From Lachnospiraceae bacterium UBA7060 (GTDB taxonomy: Bacteria; Bacillota; Clostridia; Lachnospirales; Lachnospiraceae), in the NCBI GenBank assembly GCA_002493835.1, contig DLAA01000033.1:1-15612 (forward strand): a DNA stretch of 15,612 bases. The letters are read 5' to 3'. The notes under the pieces are model-generated. The model had not been told where the DNA came from. It made no database searches and saw nothing but the letters and a program-made list of their open reading frames with translations. Position numbers and translations under genes: made by a program. Positions 6,090 through 13,809 of this stretch are shown here, piece by piece (the stretch's first letter is position 1; each line of letters starts with the position of its first letter).

Positions 6090-6767
6090 TTATTCCCGCA
6101 CCACTGAGAGTACCCCGTCCGACATGCCGTAAACCACATCCGCAGCAGCAGCCACCGCCTCGTTGTGGGTAACCACGATCACCGCATAGTTGTCCTCATG
6201 GGCCAGCTTGCACAGAAGTTCCACGATCACTTTCTCGTTCTGACTGTCCAGATTTCCTGTGGGCTCGTCGGCGAGAAGGATCTCCCCGCCTGAAGCGATG
6301 GCCCTGGCGATAGCCACCCTCTGCTGCTCCCCGCCGCTGATCATGTTAGGACGCTTTTTGTAGAGCGTCTCCGGCAGATCAACTTTCTTCAAATATTCCT
6401 GTGCCCGTGCTTTTGCCTCTTTCTTCGGCACATGCTGCAGCTCCATGGGAAACATCACGTTTTCCAGTACCGTCAGAAGCGGGAATAGATGAAACGCCTG
6501 ATAAATAACAGAGGCGCGGTTTAACCGGTAAGCGTCCCGGTTCATCTTCCGTATATCCTGCCCCTCGATGGAGAGCGTACCCTCCGTAGGCACATCCAGT
6601 CCCGCGAGCAGGGAGAGAAACGTACTCTTTCCGCTGCCCGACTTGCCGGTGATGGCATAAACCTTTCCCCGCTCAAAGGAACAGCTCACTTCCGAGAGCG
6701 CCTTCGTTTTCTGGTATTTGGTCTGATAAATATAACTCACATTCATTGCCTCAATGATTTTTTCCAT
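6090..6767 (-). CDS. ABC transporter ATP-binding protein, MacB/LolD-type
   Basis: This 225-residue cytoplasmic ATPase powers the adjacent FtsX-like permeases. It has Walker A GKSGSGKST (41-49), Q-loop Gln90, signature SGGEQ (144-148), Walker B LLADEP with Asp167-Glu168, D-loop GNLD and the switch His201. Length and the ISGGEQQRVAIARA pattern are typical of the MacB/LolD/FtsE class, whose transporters work by mechanotransmission (export or extraction of lipids, peptides or drugs) rather than by classic alternating access. The start ATG overlaps the end of permease B2 by 17 bases, with AAGGAG six bases upstream, implying translational coupling. It is the only ATPase in a cluster of four permeases and the last gene before the terminator. 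Confidence 0.95.
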   Translation of the reverse strand: MEKIIEAMNVSYIYQTKYQKTKALSEVSCSFERGKVYAITGKSGSGKSTFLSLLAGLDVPTEGTLSIEGQDIRKMNRDAYRLNRASVIYQAFHLFPLLTVLENVMFPMELQHVPKKEAKARAQEYLKKVDLPETLYKKRPNMISGGEQQRVAIARAIASGGEILLADEPTGNLDSQNEKVIVELLCKLAHEDNYAVIVVTHNEAVAAAADVVYGMSDGVLSVVRE

Positions 6768-8595
6768 TTCTTGCTCCTTCCTCCAGCAGGTACAACGGCT
6801 CCCCGCTCAATATGTTCCGAAGCCTCACACCCGAAATTCCCATTCCCAAAACAAGCACCAGCGCACCCATCATACAGGATACCGCCGGATCGTTCTGATT
6901 CTGACCAGATAGGTCAATCTCTGTTTCCGCCGACATGCCAAGATTGCTGTACTTTCGGTTAAACTTTTCCTCTCCTGTGTCCTCCACATTCACCCGGTCG
7001 GAAAGCGCCATCCCCGCCGCCACACCGGGCACTGTTCCCAGAAGTAAAAGCAGCAGAATACCTGTCAGACAGATGCGCCCGCACTTCTTTCCCGACATGC
7101 CAAGCAACCGTTCGATGGAAAGACGCTTCTTCTGCTTTGTGATATAGATGTGGGAGATCTGCAAGGTCAGGATCACCGCCCCGATCAGCCCCATGGTAAA
7201 CAGCGCCGCCGACATATTTTTCAGGTTCCGAATCCCCTCTGTCAGCGCGGCATACCCTCTGTCATAGAAGGTGAAGATCAGGTTGTCCGCGCCGTACTTC
7301 GCGCTAATTTCCAAAAAATCCGCGACGGTACCGTTCTCAATCTGAAAGGAGGTGCTGCCGTCCGCCATGGCGCCGTACTGCACGATGTTCTCCGTCTTTT
7401 TCTCCACAGAGTTTATAGGCACGATCAGTTCCTCTCTCCCAAGCCCCCTCACAGCAGGCGTATAGTCATAAAGCCCGACGATCGTGTACGCCTTCTCCTC
7501 AAAAGGAGACAGCGGCTCTCCGTCGGAACCCAGAAACGAGAATCCATAACTCCCGCCTCCCGTGATCATAAAATTCCACTCCGCCTCATCCGCAGGACAA
7601 GTGTAATAGAGCCGCGTCATCACCTTGTCCCCCACAGACAGACCATTGTTTTCGGCAAACCCTCGGGGCGCTAGACATACGGGACTCCCCTCCGCATACT
7701 CCTCCTTCGTGGGATAACGCCCCTCGTACACCCAGGCGCTGCCCTCATAGAAGGGCATCAGAAGATCCGTGCTATTGGTTCCAAGCACCGGTTGGGTATC
7801 ATAATAAAGCGACGCATCGTTTGCAACCGCCAGAAGCCGTTTCCCGGCCGCCGTCTCATAAAAGCCCTCCGTCACCTCGTAAATACCCTGCATCCCAAGC
7901 GTATCTTCAATCCGCTCTCCCTCCGGCGTATACAGCGTCGGCGTGACCTCCTCCGGATAATATTCCAGTTCAGGGTACTCCTTCCCGCTCTCCTCCCACC
8001 GGCTTCCGTGAGTCCAGCCCCTCTGCTGTATCCTTGCCACATAGGTTTTGTCAGCCTTCAGTTCCTCCGGATACCTGTTATAATGATCGCAGAACCACCC
8101 CACAAAGCCTTCCAGCGTTTTGGACTCTCCCAAGACCTTTGTGATCTTGATCTTTACGGATTCATCCGGCATACAGTCCTCCAACGGGGAAAACTCTGCC
8201 ACGATCACAAAATCCTTATACTCCCGCAGATCATCCTCACGTACATACTCGGGCACATAGGAGCCCCAGTAGTTACGTTTCTCCGGCCCTGCCAGATAGG
8301 ACACTTCCGGAAAGTTCAAATCCTCCACTGTCGCATAGTGATTGTAACGGCTTACTTTGCGAAAGGTAAAATCCTGTTTCTCCGCGTCCCACTTTTCCGT
8401 TTCCGCCACCGTATCCGGCTTCTGCGTAACTGTACCGATAGTGATAAAATCATCCTCATAAGTCTTAGAGAGCCTGTCGCTGGTAACCCAGAGATTCCCG
8501 CCCACTACAAGCATCACCGTCACAATCATAATCAGCACAATCATCAGCAAAAGCTGTAATGGCGTCCGGCACATCTGTTTCAAATAGTTTTTCAT
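6751..8595 (-). CDS. FtsX/MacB-like ABC permease B2 (large)
   Basis: This 614-residue membrane protein has the MacB topology. One N-terminal helix (about 13-34) is followed by a ~420-residue outer-face domain, then three C-terminal helices (about 461-485, 507-530, 574-594). The short loop ITKQKKRLSIERLLGMS after helix 2 is the coupling segment of FtsX-like permeases. The outer domain holds SPVCLAP...GLSVGDKV and YTIVGLYD, which match the core of MacB-type domains. It is a clear paralogue of B1, sharing TIGTV-Q-P near the N-terminus, SPLEDC, CDH, ADKTY and ITKQKKR. GGAGG precedes ATG 8595; the gap to A2 is 15 bases. Substrate unknown. Confidence 0.88.
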   Translation of the reverse strand: MKNYLKQMCRTPLQLLLMIVLIMIVTVMLVVGGNLWVTSDRLSKTYEDDFITIGTVTQKPDTVAETEKWDAEKQDFTFRKVSRYNHYATVEDLNFPEVSYLAGPEKRNYWGSYVPEYVREDDLREYKDFVIVAEFSPLEDCMPDESVKIKITKVLGESKTLEGFVGWFCDHYNRYPEELKADKTYVARIQQRGWTHGSRWEESGKEYPELEYYPEEVTPTLYTPEGERIEDTLGMQGIYEVTEGFYETAAGKRLLAVANDASLYYDTQPVLGTNSTDLLMPFYEGSAWVYEGRYPTKEEYAEGSPVCLAPRGFAENNGLSVGDKVMTRLYYTCPADEAEWNFMITGGGSYGFSFLGSDGEPLSPFEEKAYTIVGLYDYTPAVRGLGREELIVPINSVEKKTENIVQYGAMADGSTSFQIENGTVADFLEISAKYGADNLIFTFYDRGYAALTEGIRNLKNMSAALFTMGLIGAVILTLQISHIYITKQKKRLSIERLLGMSGKKCGRICLTGILLLLLLGTVPGVAAGMALSDRVNVEDTGEEKFNRKYSNLGMSAETEIDLSGQNQNDPAVSCMMGALVLVLGMGISGVRLRNILSGEPLYLLEEGARNGKNH

Positions 8596-8610
8596 AAAAG
8601 CTCACCTCCT

Positions 8611-9840
8611 CTACTCCGACGTCAGAAGGGCCAGCGGCTTTTCTAACGCAAGCAGGGCAAGAGCCACCGTGGTTCCCAGCATATAGCCGCACAAAGATAC
8701 GCCGCACGCTATCGCAGCTTCTTTCCATCCCTGCTGCCCCGCAAGAAGAGCCGCCAGACCTCCGCTGAGATTCCCCAAAAGCGCAAGAGCAAGCTGCTCG
8801 CCCCAGAGCACCCACACCGCGCCGATCACATGCACCCCCAGCGACCGAAACAAGGCGAACTCCTTCACCCGGCCGGCTGCCAGCAGATGGCTGATCACAT
8901 ACCCCACGATAAAGACCAGAATCCCGATCGGCAAAACAAAGGACGTCAGAATGCGGATCGCCGTTTTCAGTCTGTCTGCCATGGTGATGAAAATGCCGTC
9001 CAGCACATACAAAGCAGTTCCCTTGTGGGAGAATTTGGCGCCGTCCCCCTTATAGACCTCAAAAAGTCCGGACTCCCCAATCTGTCCCATCTCCTCCTTG
9101 AAAGCGTTTAAGGCAAGGGGATCTTTCACGTAGAAGGAAACCGCGTCAGCCGTAAACGCCGCCTGATTCTCCTCCACCAGATTCCATGCTGTCTGGAAAG
9201 GCAGCAGTACATTGGGATATTCCATGGCCGCTTTCGGATCAGAATCATCTATCTCTCCTACAATCTGCATGGATGTGGGAGGCAGTTCCTTGTATTGCAG
9301 TTCCTCCTTCTCATCATAGAAAAAGTAATACAAGGTAAGTGTGATCTCGTCGCCGCAGGTATATCCCTGCTTCTCCATGTCCGATTTTGCAAGCACACAC
9401 ACCTGCGCATCCCCGGAAAATACCATATCATCCCATCCCTCCAGATAACGAATCCCTATCTCCTCCGGCAAAACGCTGCTATCACTCTTATTGACCGCAC
9501 AGACAGCCAGATTCAGATGCGCCTCCCAATCTTCTATGGCAAATTCGCCAAACCCGGCCTTCATCTGCGCAGAGCAGTCCAGATCCCTGATCTGTTCTGC
9601 CTCCTGCAGGCCGCGCAGGATATCACTGCTCACGGCAATACCCACCTCCATAGTACCGTCCGGGTTGGTGACCGTGCACTTGATGGGCGTGTTGGCAGCC
9701 AGATCGGTAAGCTGATTCCGATAGCTGTCTGTCAGCCCGAAATACAGATTCAGCAGAATGGCCAGCACACAGTTGACAGCGATAACCAAAATACTTCTGT
9801 TCTTTTGCCGTCTGATACTTGTAATAATATAATGGTACAT
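8611..9840 (-). CDS. FtsX/MacB-like ABC permease A2 (small)
   Basis: This 409-residue protein starts at ATG 9840, preceded by AAAGGAG; the longer open frame up to 9981 runs inside gene B1 and lacks a matching binding site. It has one N-terminal helix (16-35), an outer-face domain of about 260 residues, and three C-terminal helices (about 300-321, 340-367, 376-398). The FtsX coupling segment VKEFALFRSLG follows helix 2. AQVCVLAKS...YTCGDEI and MQIVGEID are the same core motifs found in the other three permeases. It is paralogous to A1 (shared KAGFGEF/KFGFGSF, YLEGWD/FLEGVD, VLLPF/VVLPL, DPLALNAFKEEM/DPFQLNALKEQM). It lies 17 bases after B1 and 15 before B2. Confidence 0.88.
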   Translation of the reverse strand: MYHYIITSIRRQKNRSILVIAVNCVLAILLNLYFGLTDSYRNQLTDLAANTPIKCTVTNPDGTMEVGIAVSSDILRGLQEAEQIRDLDCSAQMKAGFGEFAIEDWEAHLNLAVCAVNKSDSSVLPEEIGIRYLEGWDDMVFSGDAQVCVLAKSDMEKQGYTCGDEITLTLYYFFYDEKEELQYKELPPTSMQIVGEIDDSDPKAAMEYPNVLLPFQTAWNLVEENQAAFTADAVSFYVKDPLALNAFKEEMGQIGESGLFEVYKGDGAKFSHKGTALYVLDGIFITMADRLKTAIRILTSFVLPIGILVFIVGYVISHLLAAGRVKEFALFRSLGVHVIGAVWVLWGEQLALALLGNLSGGLAALLAGQQGWKEAAIACGVSLCGYMLGTTVALALLALEKPLALLTSE

Positions 9841-9857
9841 ACTTCTCCTTTCTCGTT

Positions 9858-11738
9858 CTACTTTCCCGCCTCCGCAAGAAGCGCCAGCGGCTCCCGTTTC
9901 AGATTCCCGCGGATGCCCGCCAGAGCCATCGCAAATGTAAACAGAAAAACGCCTCCCCCGCAGACCGCCGATATCCGCCAATCCGTCTCAGTCACATAAA
10001 CGCTCTTTACCTCGCCCTCTGTCCCCGGCTTATCAGTGCTTTGACTGCCCCCTTTTCTCTCCCGCTCAAGCTGCACCGCCCCGTTGCTGAAACGAGTATC
10101 GAAGAGCGCAGTCTCCTCCATCCCGGCTGCTGTATGCTCCGCAAAAGCCTGTCCGCCGAAAGCCCCCGCCGCACTACCCGCCAGGGCGATCACCAGAATG
10201 CCGGTGAGAAGGGAGCGTACACACTGTCCCTTCGTCATGCCGAGCCCCCGCTCGATGGCTGTCCGCTTCTTTTGTTTTGTGATAAAGAGATGACAGAAGA
10301 AAATCACGATACAGACCGCGCTCACAATCCCTGTAGCCAGCAGAATAAGCGACATGTTCCGCATATTTTTCAGGCCGCCCTCTAGTTTCGTATAGCCGCC
10401 GTCGTAGAAAGTGATCTCCACGTTGTCTGCGCCCTGCGCCTCCCACAGCGCCTTATAGTTTTCGATGCTCCTGCTGCCATTGGGAATCCGGAAGGCGGTG
10501 GTGTAGCCCTTCATGGGGCCATAGAGCGCAATGTTATTTTCGTCACTGTTTTTGATGGAAGCTGTCGGGATAAACACCTCGTTCCTGTCAAGTTGATACC
10601 CCCATTCCCCGTCCTGACCCACGCCAACTTCATAGATTCCCTTGATGGTATAATTGCTCTCCTCAAACGGCTCATAAATACCTCCCGCCGCATTCAGATA
10701 CCCTTCCGCACCGCCCCTGCCCGGGGAGGCCGCATAGTTGGCATAGCACAGCGCCAGATGCAGGGAATCCCCCACCTTAAGGTGATTCCTTACGGCAAAG
10801 CGGTCCGGCACCAGGCACACCTTATTTCCCTGCCCGTAATCCTCCTCTGAGAAAAATTCCCCCTCCCTGAGGTACGCCTGTTTCGTATAAAAGGCCATGA
10901 CCAGATTCAGATCCTGTGTGGCTGTCACCGGAAAGAACAGATTGGCGGCATTGCGCAGGGCAAAATCCTCACACAGTCTCAGCCAGTCCTTCCCTTCCTT
11001 CGTGTCATAAAATCCCGGCGTCACCTCCGCCAGCCAATCTCCTGTCAGATTGGTGGGAAGCAATTTCCCGTCCCTGTCCGCCTGTGTGGAACGGGGGCCG
11101 TCTATGGGAGTATATTCCGGCGAAGATACCGCATTTTCCCTCCAATCATGGGGCAGGTCCTGCCCCAGCGCCATCAGATAAGTTTTATCCGCATACAGCT
11201 TCCGCGGATGTTCCGTGTTATGGTCGCATAAATAAATAGGGGAAGTATTGACCGGATAAACGCTGTATAATACCCGCTTTACCTCTATCTTCACCGGACC
11301 GGCAGGGACGCAGTCCTCCAGCGGGGAAGCTTCTATAACCATATACTGCCAATAACCCTCGTAATCCTCCTTCAATTCATACTGAAGCGGCAGCGCCTCA
11401 TAGTAAGCCCGCTGCTCCGGCCCGCTCAGGTACCCGGCTCCCTCAAAGTTAAGCACATCACTGGAAACTGGCTCTCCATAGACAGGCGTATTTCGATATC
11501 GATAGGCTTTTTTGTCCGCCTCCCAAATTTCCGTCTGTACAATTTTCTCCGGCATCTGCTCAACCGTACCGATGGTCGTAAAGATCGTCTCGAACTGCTC
11601 CAGATTGTCCCCGCACAGCTTCCACAAATTCCCACCCGCACAGACAAGCGCCACCGTAAAAGCAAGCAGCAGAAAAAAGAAAACCGTCTTCACCGGCGTA
11701 CGCAATAGCCTGACCAAACTGCTCCTGATTGTCGTCAT
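9858..11738 (-). CDS. FtsX/MacB-like ABC permease B1 (large)
   Basis: This 626-residue protein starts at ATG 11738, with GGAGG seven bases upstream. N-terminal helix at about 17-36, outer-face domain of about 420 residues, and C-terminal helices at about 462-486, 508-530 and 587-608. The coupling segment ITKQKKRTAIERGLGMT follows helix 2. Core motifs NKVCLVPDRF...HLKVGDSL and YTIKGIYE match the other permeases. Two cysteines conserved with B2 (SPLEDC and LCDH) are on the outer face and could form a disulfide. Compared with B2 it has a longer hydrophilic insert before helix 4 (ERERKGGSQSTDKPGTEGE). It is separated from A1 by 145 bases that hold two strong hairpins. Confidence 0.88.
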   Translation of the reverse strand: MTTIRSSLVRLLRTPVKTVFFFLLLAFTVALVCAGGNLWKLCGDNLEQFETIFTTIGTVEQMPEKIVQTEIWEADKKAYRYRNTPVYGEPVSSDVLNFEGAGYLSGPEQRAYYEALPLQYELKEDYEGYWQYMVIEASPLEDCVPAGPVKIEVKRVLYSVYPVNTSPIYLCDHNTEHPRKLYADKTYLMALGQDLPHDWRENAVSSPEYTPIDGPRSTQADRDGKLLPTNLTGDWLAEVTPGFYDTKEGKDWLRLCEDFALRNAANLFFPVTATQDLNLVMAFYTKQAYLREGEFFSEEDYGQGNKVCLVPDRFAVRNHLKVGDSLHLALCYANYAASPGRGGAEGYLNAAGGIYEPFEESNYTIKGIYEVGVGQDGEWGYQLDRNEVFIPTASIKNSDENNIALYGPMKGYTTAFRIPNGSRSIENYKALWEAQGADNVEITFYDGGYTKLEGGLKNMRNMSLILLATGIVSAVCIVIFFCHLFITKQKKRTAIERGLGMTKGQCVRSLLTGILVIALAGSAAGAFGGQAFAEHTAAGMEETALFDTRFSNGAVQLERERKGGSQSTDKPGTEGEVKSVYVTETDWRISAVCGGGVFLFTFAMALAGIRGNLKREPLALLAEAGK

Positions 11739-11781
11739 ACCCTAACCTCCATACCCCACTATAGAAAAACTCAAGCTGCGC

Positions 11782-11810
11782 GGAGAATGCCTGCATTCCA
11801 GGCATTCTCC
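11782..11810 (-). repeat. Perfect 11-bp hairpin between permeases A1 and B1
   Basis: GGAGAATGCCT (11782-11792) and its exact complement (11800-11810) flank a seven-base loop. On the minus strand a T5 run follows only after a 13-base gap (GCGCAGCTTGAGT...), so it is a poor intrinsic terminator. It lies just upstream of the B1 ribosome binding site and could be a processing, stability or pausing site. Confidence 0.8.
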
Positions 11811-11811
11811 A

Positions 11812-11878
11812 GTGTGAGACATAGTACTTCTTGGCGTCCCGTCCAATGACGGGACGTCTTTAGAAGTACTTCTCACAC
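11812..11878. repeat. 67-bp nested palindrome between permeases A1 and B1
   Basis: Three perfect inverted segments stack: GTGTGAGA (11812-11819) with TCTCACAC (11871-11878), AGTACTTCT (11823-11831) with AGAAGTACT (11862-11870), and CGTCCCGTC (11835-11843) with GACGGGACG (11848-11856) around a CAAT loop. The total is 26 paired bases with small bulges. It has no T-run. Its symmetry and size are those of REP-like or miniature palindromic elements. Confidence 0.85.
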
Positions 11879-11891
11879 GCTTCTCACACGC
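11870..11891. repeat. Tandem 11-bp direct repeat across the permease A1 stop codon
   Basis: TTCTCACACGC occurs twice back to back (11870-11880 and 11881-11891). The first copy forms the right end of the 67-bp palindrome; the second holds the A1 stop codon and last codons. Confidence 0.85.
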
Positions 11892-13116
11892 TTTTTGTGA
11901 GCACCTGCACCACGCTGAGTCTGTGCAGGGAAAAGAGCGCGACAGACGTCCCCAAAAGAAATGTCAGAAAGAACAGCAAACCCGATAAAGCTAGCACCTC
12001 TGCCGCCGTCCCAAAAAGAGAAAACGCCCAAAAACTCCCAGTCACACAGGAAAACGCCGCCAAAAACGCCGTTTCCCCCAAAAACAAAAAGAAGCTCCTG
12101 CCACGTCCCGTTCCGAGGGAGCGCATCAAGGCATATTCCTCCTGTCTGCTCTGCAGGGAAAGATAGCTGCAAAGATAACCAATGAAAACGATGATCGCCA
12201 CAACAAAAGGCAGCATCCCTCTAAGGAGCGCCAGATTCTTTGTGAGCGTCTCGGCGGAGCGGATAAAAGAATCATCCATGATGGTCAGCGCATTGCCGTC
12301 ATAGCGAAACTCTGCCCGTGTAATCACCGGCAGAAATTTCACCTCATCGTACATCTGTTCTTTCAACGCATTCAACTGAAAGGGATCCCTCACCACAAAG
12401 GAGCCGGAATCCGCAAAAAAATCAATACCCTGGCTGTGGTACGCCTCCCGCACACAGTCAAGAGGCAGAACCACCTCCGGCGGCATCCACTCTCCCAGAT
12501 AGTCCTCGGTCTGCATACTCCCCACGATCCGGTACGTATCCGTCACAAGCGGCTCGATAAAAATCTCGCTCCCCTCCAGTGCACAGCGATAGTGATATGT
12601 AGTTAACATAACATCATTTCCAAGCTGTAGTCCTCGTTCTTTCATGAGCGCTTCTTCCATCAGACAGACCTTCTGCGGCGTCTCCAAAACGCTCTCGTCC
12701 ACGCCCTCCAAAAAAGTGATCTTCTCCCTGCTCAATCCGAAAGTTTCCGCAGGTGCATTCATGCCTCTGCCATAATGGTTCAAATTTTCCCTGTATTCCT
12801 CCAATGTAAAAGAGCCAAATCCAAATTTCAATCGGACTGTAAATACCGGATCTTTCACATACGCCGACTCCCGCACTCCCATCACTCGGTCCTCCCTGAT
12901 GGCCAGACACTCCCGCATGGAGCCGTTCAGATTGCTGATTCTGGCAAAAACCGGAATCCTCTCCGAAAGTTTTGCCAGTTCCTGTCTCGTTCTGTCCATA
13001 TTTCCAGCATAGATATCCAAAATCAGGACAATTAGCACCCCGATCAGGATATGAAGAACGCTCCTATATTTGTGACACACAATGCCTCTGATGGTCTGTC
13101 TGAAAAAAAACGTCAT
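11884..13116 (-). CDS. FtsX/MacB-like ABC permease A1 (small)
   Basis: This 410-residue protein starts at ATG 13116, with CAGGAG seven bases upstream; its ATG overlaps the stop of the anti-sigma gene by ATGA, indicating coupled translation. N-terminal helix at about 19-38; outer domain of about 260 residues with QKVCLMEEA...GLQLGNDV and YRIVGSMQ; C-terminal helices at about 301-320, 344-365 and 374-395. The coupling segment EEYALMRSLG follows helix 2. It is paralogous to A2. The coupling ties the transporter to the sigma/anti-sigma pair as one response unit. The last codons lie in a tandem repeat next to the large palindrome. Confidence 0.88.
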   Translation of the reverse strand: MTFFFRQTIRGIVCHKYRSVLHILIGVLIVLILDIYAGNMDRTRQELAKLSERIPVFARISNLNGSMRECLAIREDRVMGVRESAYVKDPVFTVRLKFGFGSFTLEEYRENLNHYGRGMNAPAETFGLSREKITFLEGVDESVLETPQKVCLMEEALMKERGLQLGNDVMLTTYHYRCALEGSEIFIEPLVTDTYRIVGSMQTEDYLGEWMPPEVVLPLDCVREAYHSQGIDFFADSGSFVVRDPFQLNALKEQMYDEVKFLPVITRAEFRYDGNALTIMDDSFIRSAETLTKNLALLRGMLPFVVAIIVFIGYLCSYLSLQSRQEEYALMRSLGTGRGRSFFLFLGETAFLAAFSCVTGSFWAFSLFGTAAEVLALSGLLFFLTFLLGTSVALFSLHRLSVVQVLTKSV

Positions 13117-13778
13117 TTTTGATCTCCTGTTTTTTTGTATGACTCGCTCTCCCACACACATTTCAGCTCCGCATAGCACTTCCCGTCCTCTTTGGTCAAC
13201 TCCAGCTCATAACCTCTGATCCGTTCTCTTCTTTTCTTTACAATGTTATCGCTCACAAGCCATAGCGATAACGAACCCTGCCTGACTTTGCCTGTATTCT
13301 CCGGCCGATCGGGCGCCACCCACCACTCGATTCTGCCTCCTCTTTCTGTAATTGTATCGTCCCCAAGTATAATAAAGTCCCTGTCATAGAGACAGTTTTC
13401 CGGCACCTCCAATCGAAAGATACACCTGTAAGGATAGTAACGAGGATACCCATCCTCATAGAAATCTCCGTCTTCCCCGCCTGCGTCAAACGGCTCCATC
13501 TTAAGCAGAGTCCGTTCTCCCTCCACAAGCTTCTGCCAGCCGTTCTCCTCCGTGGCGGCGTAGACCACAAGTTTATCCCCGGTAAGTCCCGGCGTCCCAA
13601 ACCACAGAATAGAAAGAAGCAGACAAATAGCAATCGCCGCTGCGGGCACTCTCAAAGCCAGCTGCTTTCTGCTGTGTCTTTGCGCTTTTATGCCTTCCAG
13701 GACACGCCTCCTCGCCTCTTCGTCCATAACGATACGTCCTGCCACTTCCGATAATCTCTGTTCCTCTCTCTGATCCAC
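13113..13778 (-). CDS. Single-pass membrane protein, probable anti-sigma factor
   Basis: I place the start at GTG 13778, where GGAGG lies eight bases upstream; the open frame further upstream (to 13919) overlaps the sigma gene. The 221-residue product has about 40 charged cytoplasmic residues (REEQRLSEVAGRIVMDEEARRRVLEGI), one helix at about 41-60, and an outer-face domain of about 160 residues rich in Asp, Glu and Tyr. It lies 31 bases after the ECF sigma gene and overlaps permease A1. That order and topology are typical of membrane anti-sigma factors, which bind the sigma factor until an outside signal inactivates them. No zinc H-x3-C-x2-C motif is present, so it is not a ZAS-type protein. 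The outer domain family is not recognised. The anti-sigma role is inferred from context. Confidence 0.72.
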   Translation of the reverse strand: MDQREEQRLSEVAGRIVMDEEARRRVLEGIKAQRHSRKQLALRVPAAAIAICLLLSILWFGTPGLTGDKLVVYAATEENGWQKLVEGERTLLKMEPFDAGGEDGDFYEDGYPRYYPYRCIFRLEVPENCLYDRDFIILGDDTITERGGRIEWWVAPDRPENTGKVRQGSLSLWLVSDNIVKKRRERIRGYELELTKEDGKCYAELKCVWESESYKKTGDQK

Positions 13779-13809
13779 AGTGCCTTCCTCCTTTCCGAAA
13801 TCTCTCTTC

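Noticed and set aside
6771..8559. Plus-strand open frames of 63-255 codons across permease B2 (for example 7792-8559)
   Set aside because: They lie wholly antisense to a clear permease gene with recognisable motifs, lack ribosome binding sites, and have Arg/Pro/His-rich translations typical of shadow frames.
9841..9981. Longer N-terminus for permease A2
   Set aside because: The extra 47 residues are Gly/Arg-rich, overlap gene B1, and the ATG at 9840 has an ideal AAAGGAG and begins the expected N-terminal helix.
8830..11745. Plus-strand open frames across permeases A2 and B1 (for example 9295-9999, 234 codons)
   Set aside because: Same reason: antisense shadows of membrane-protein genes with no domain or start signal of their own.
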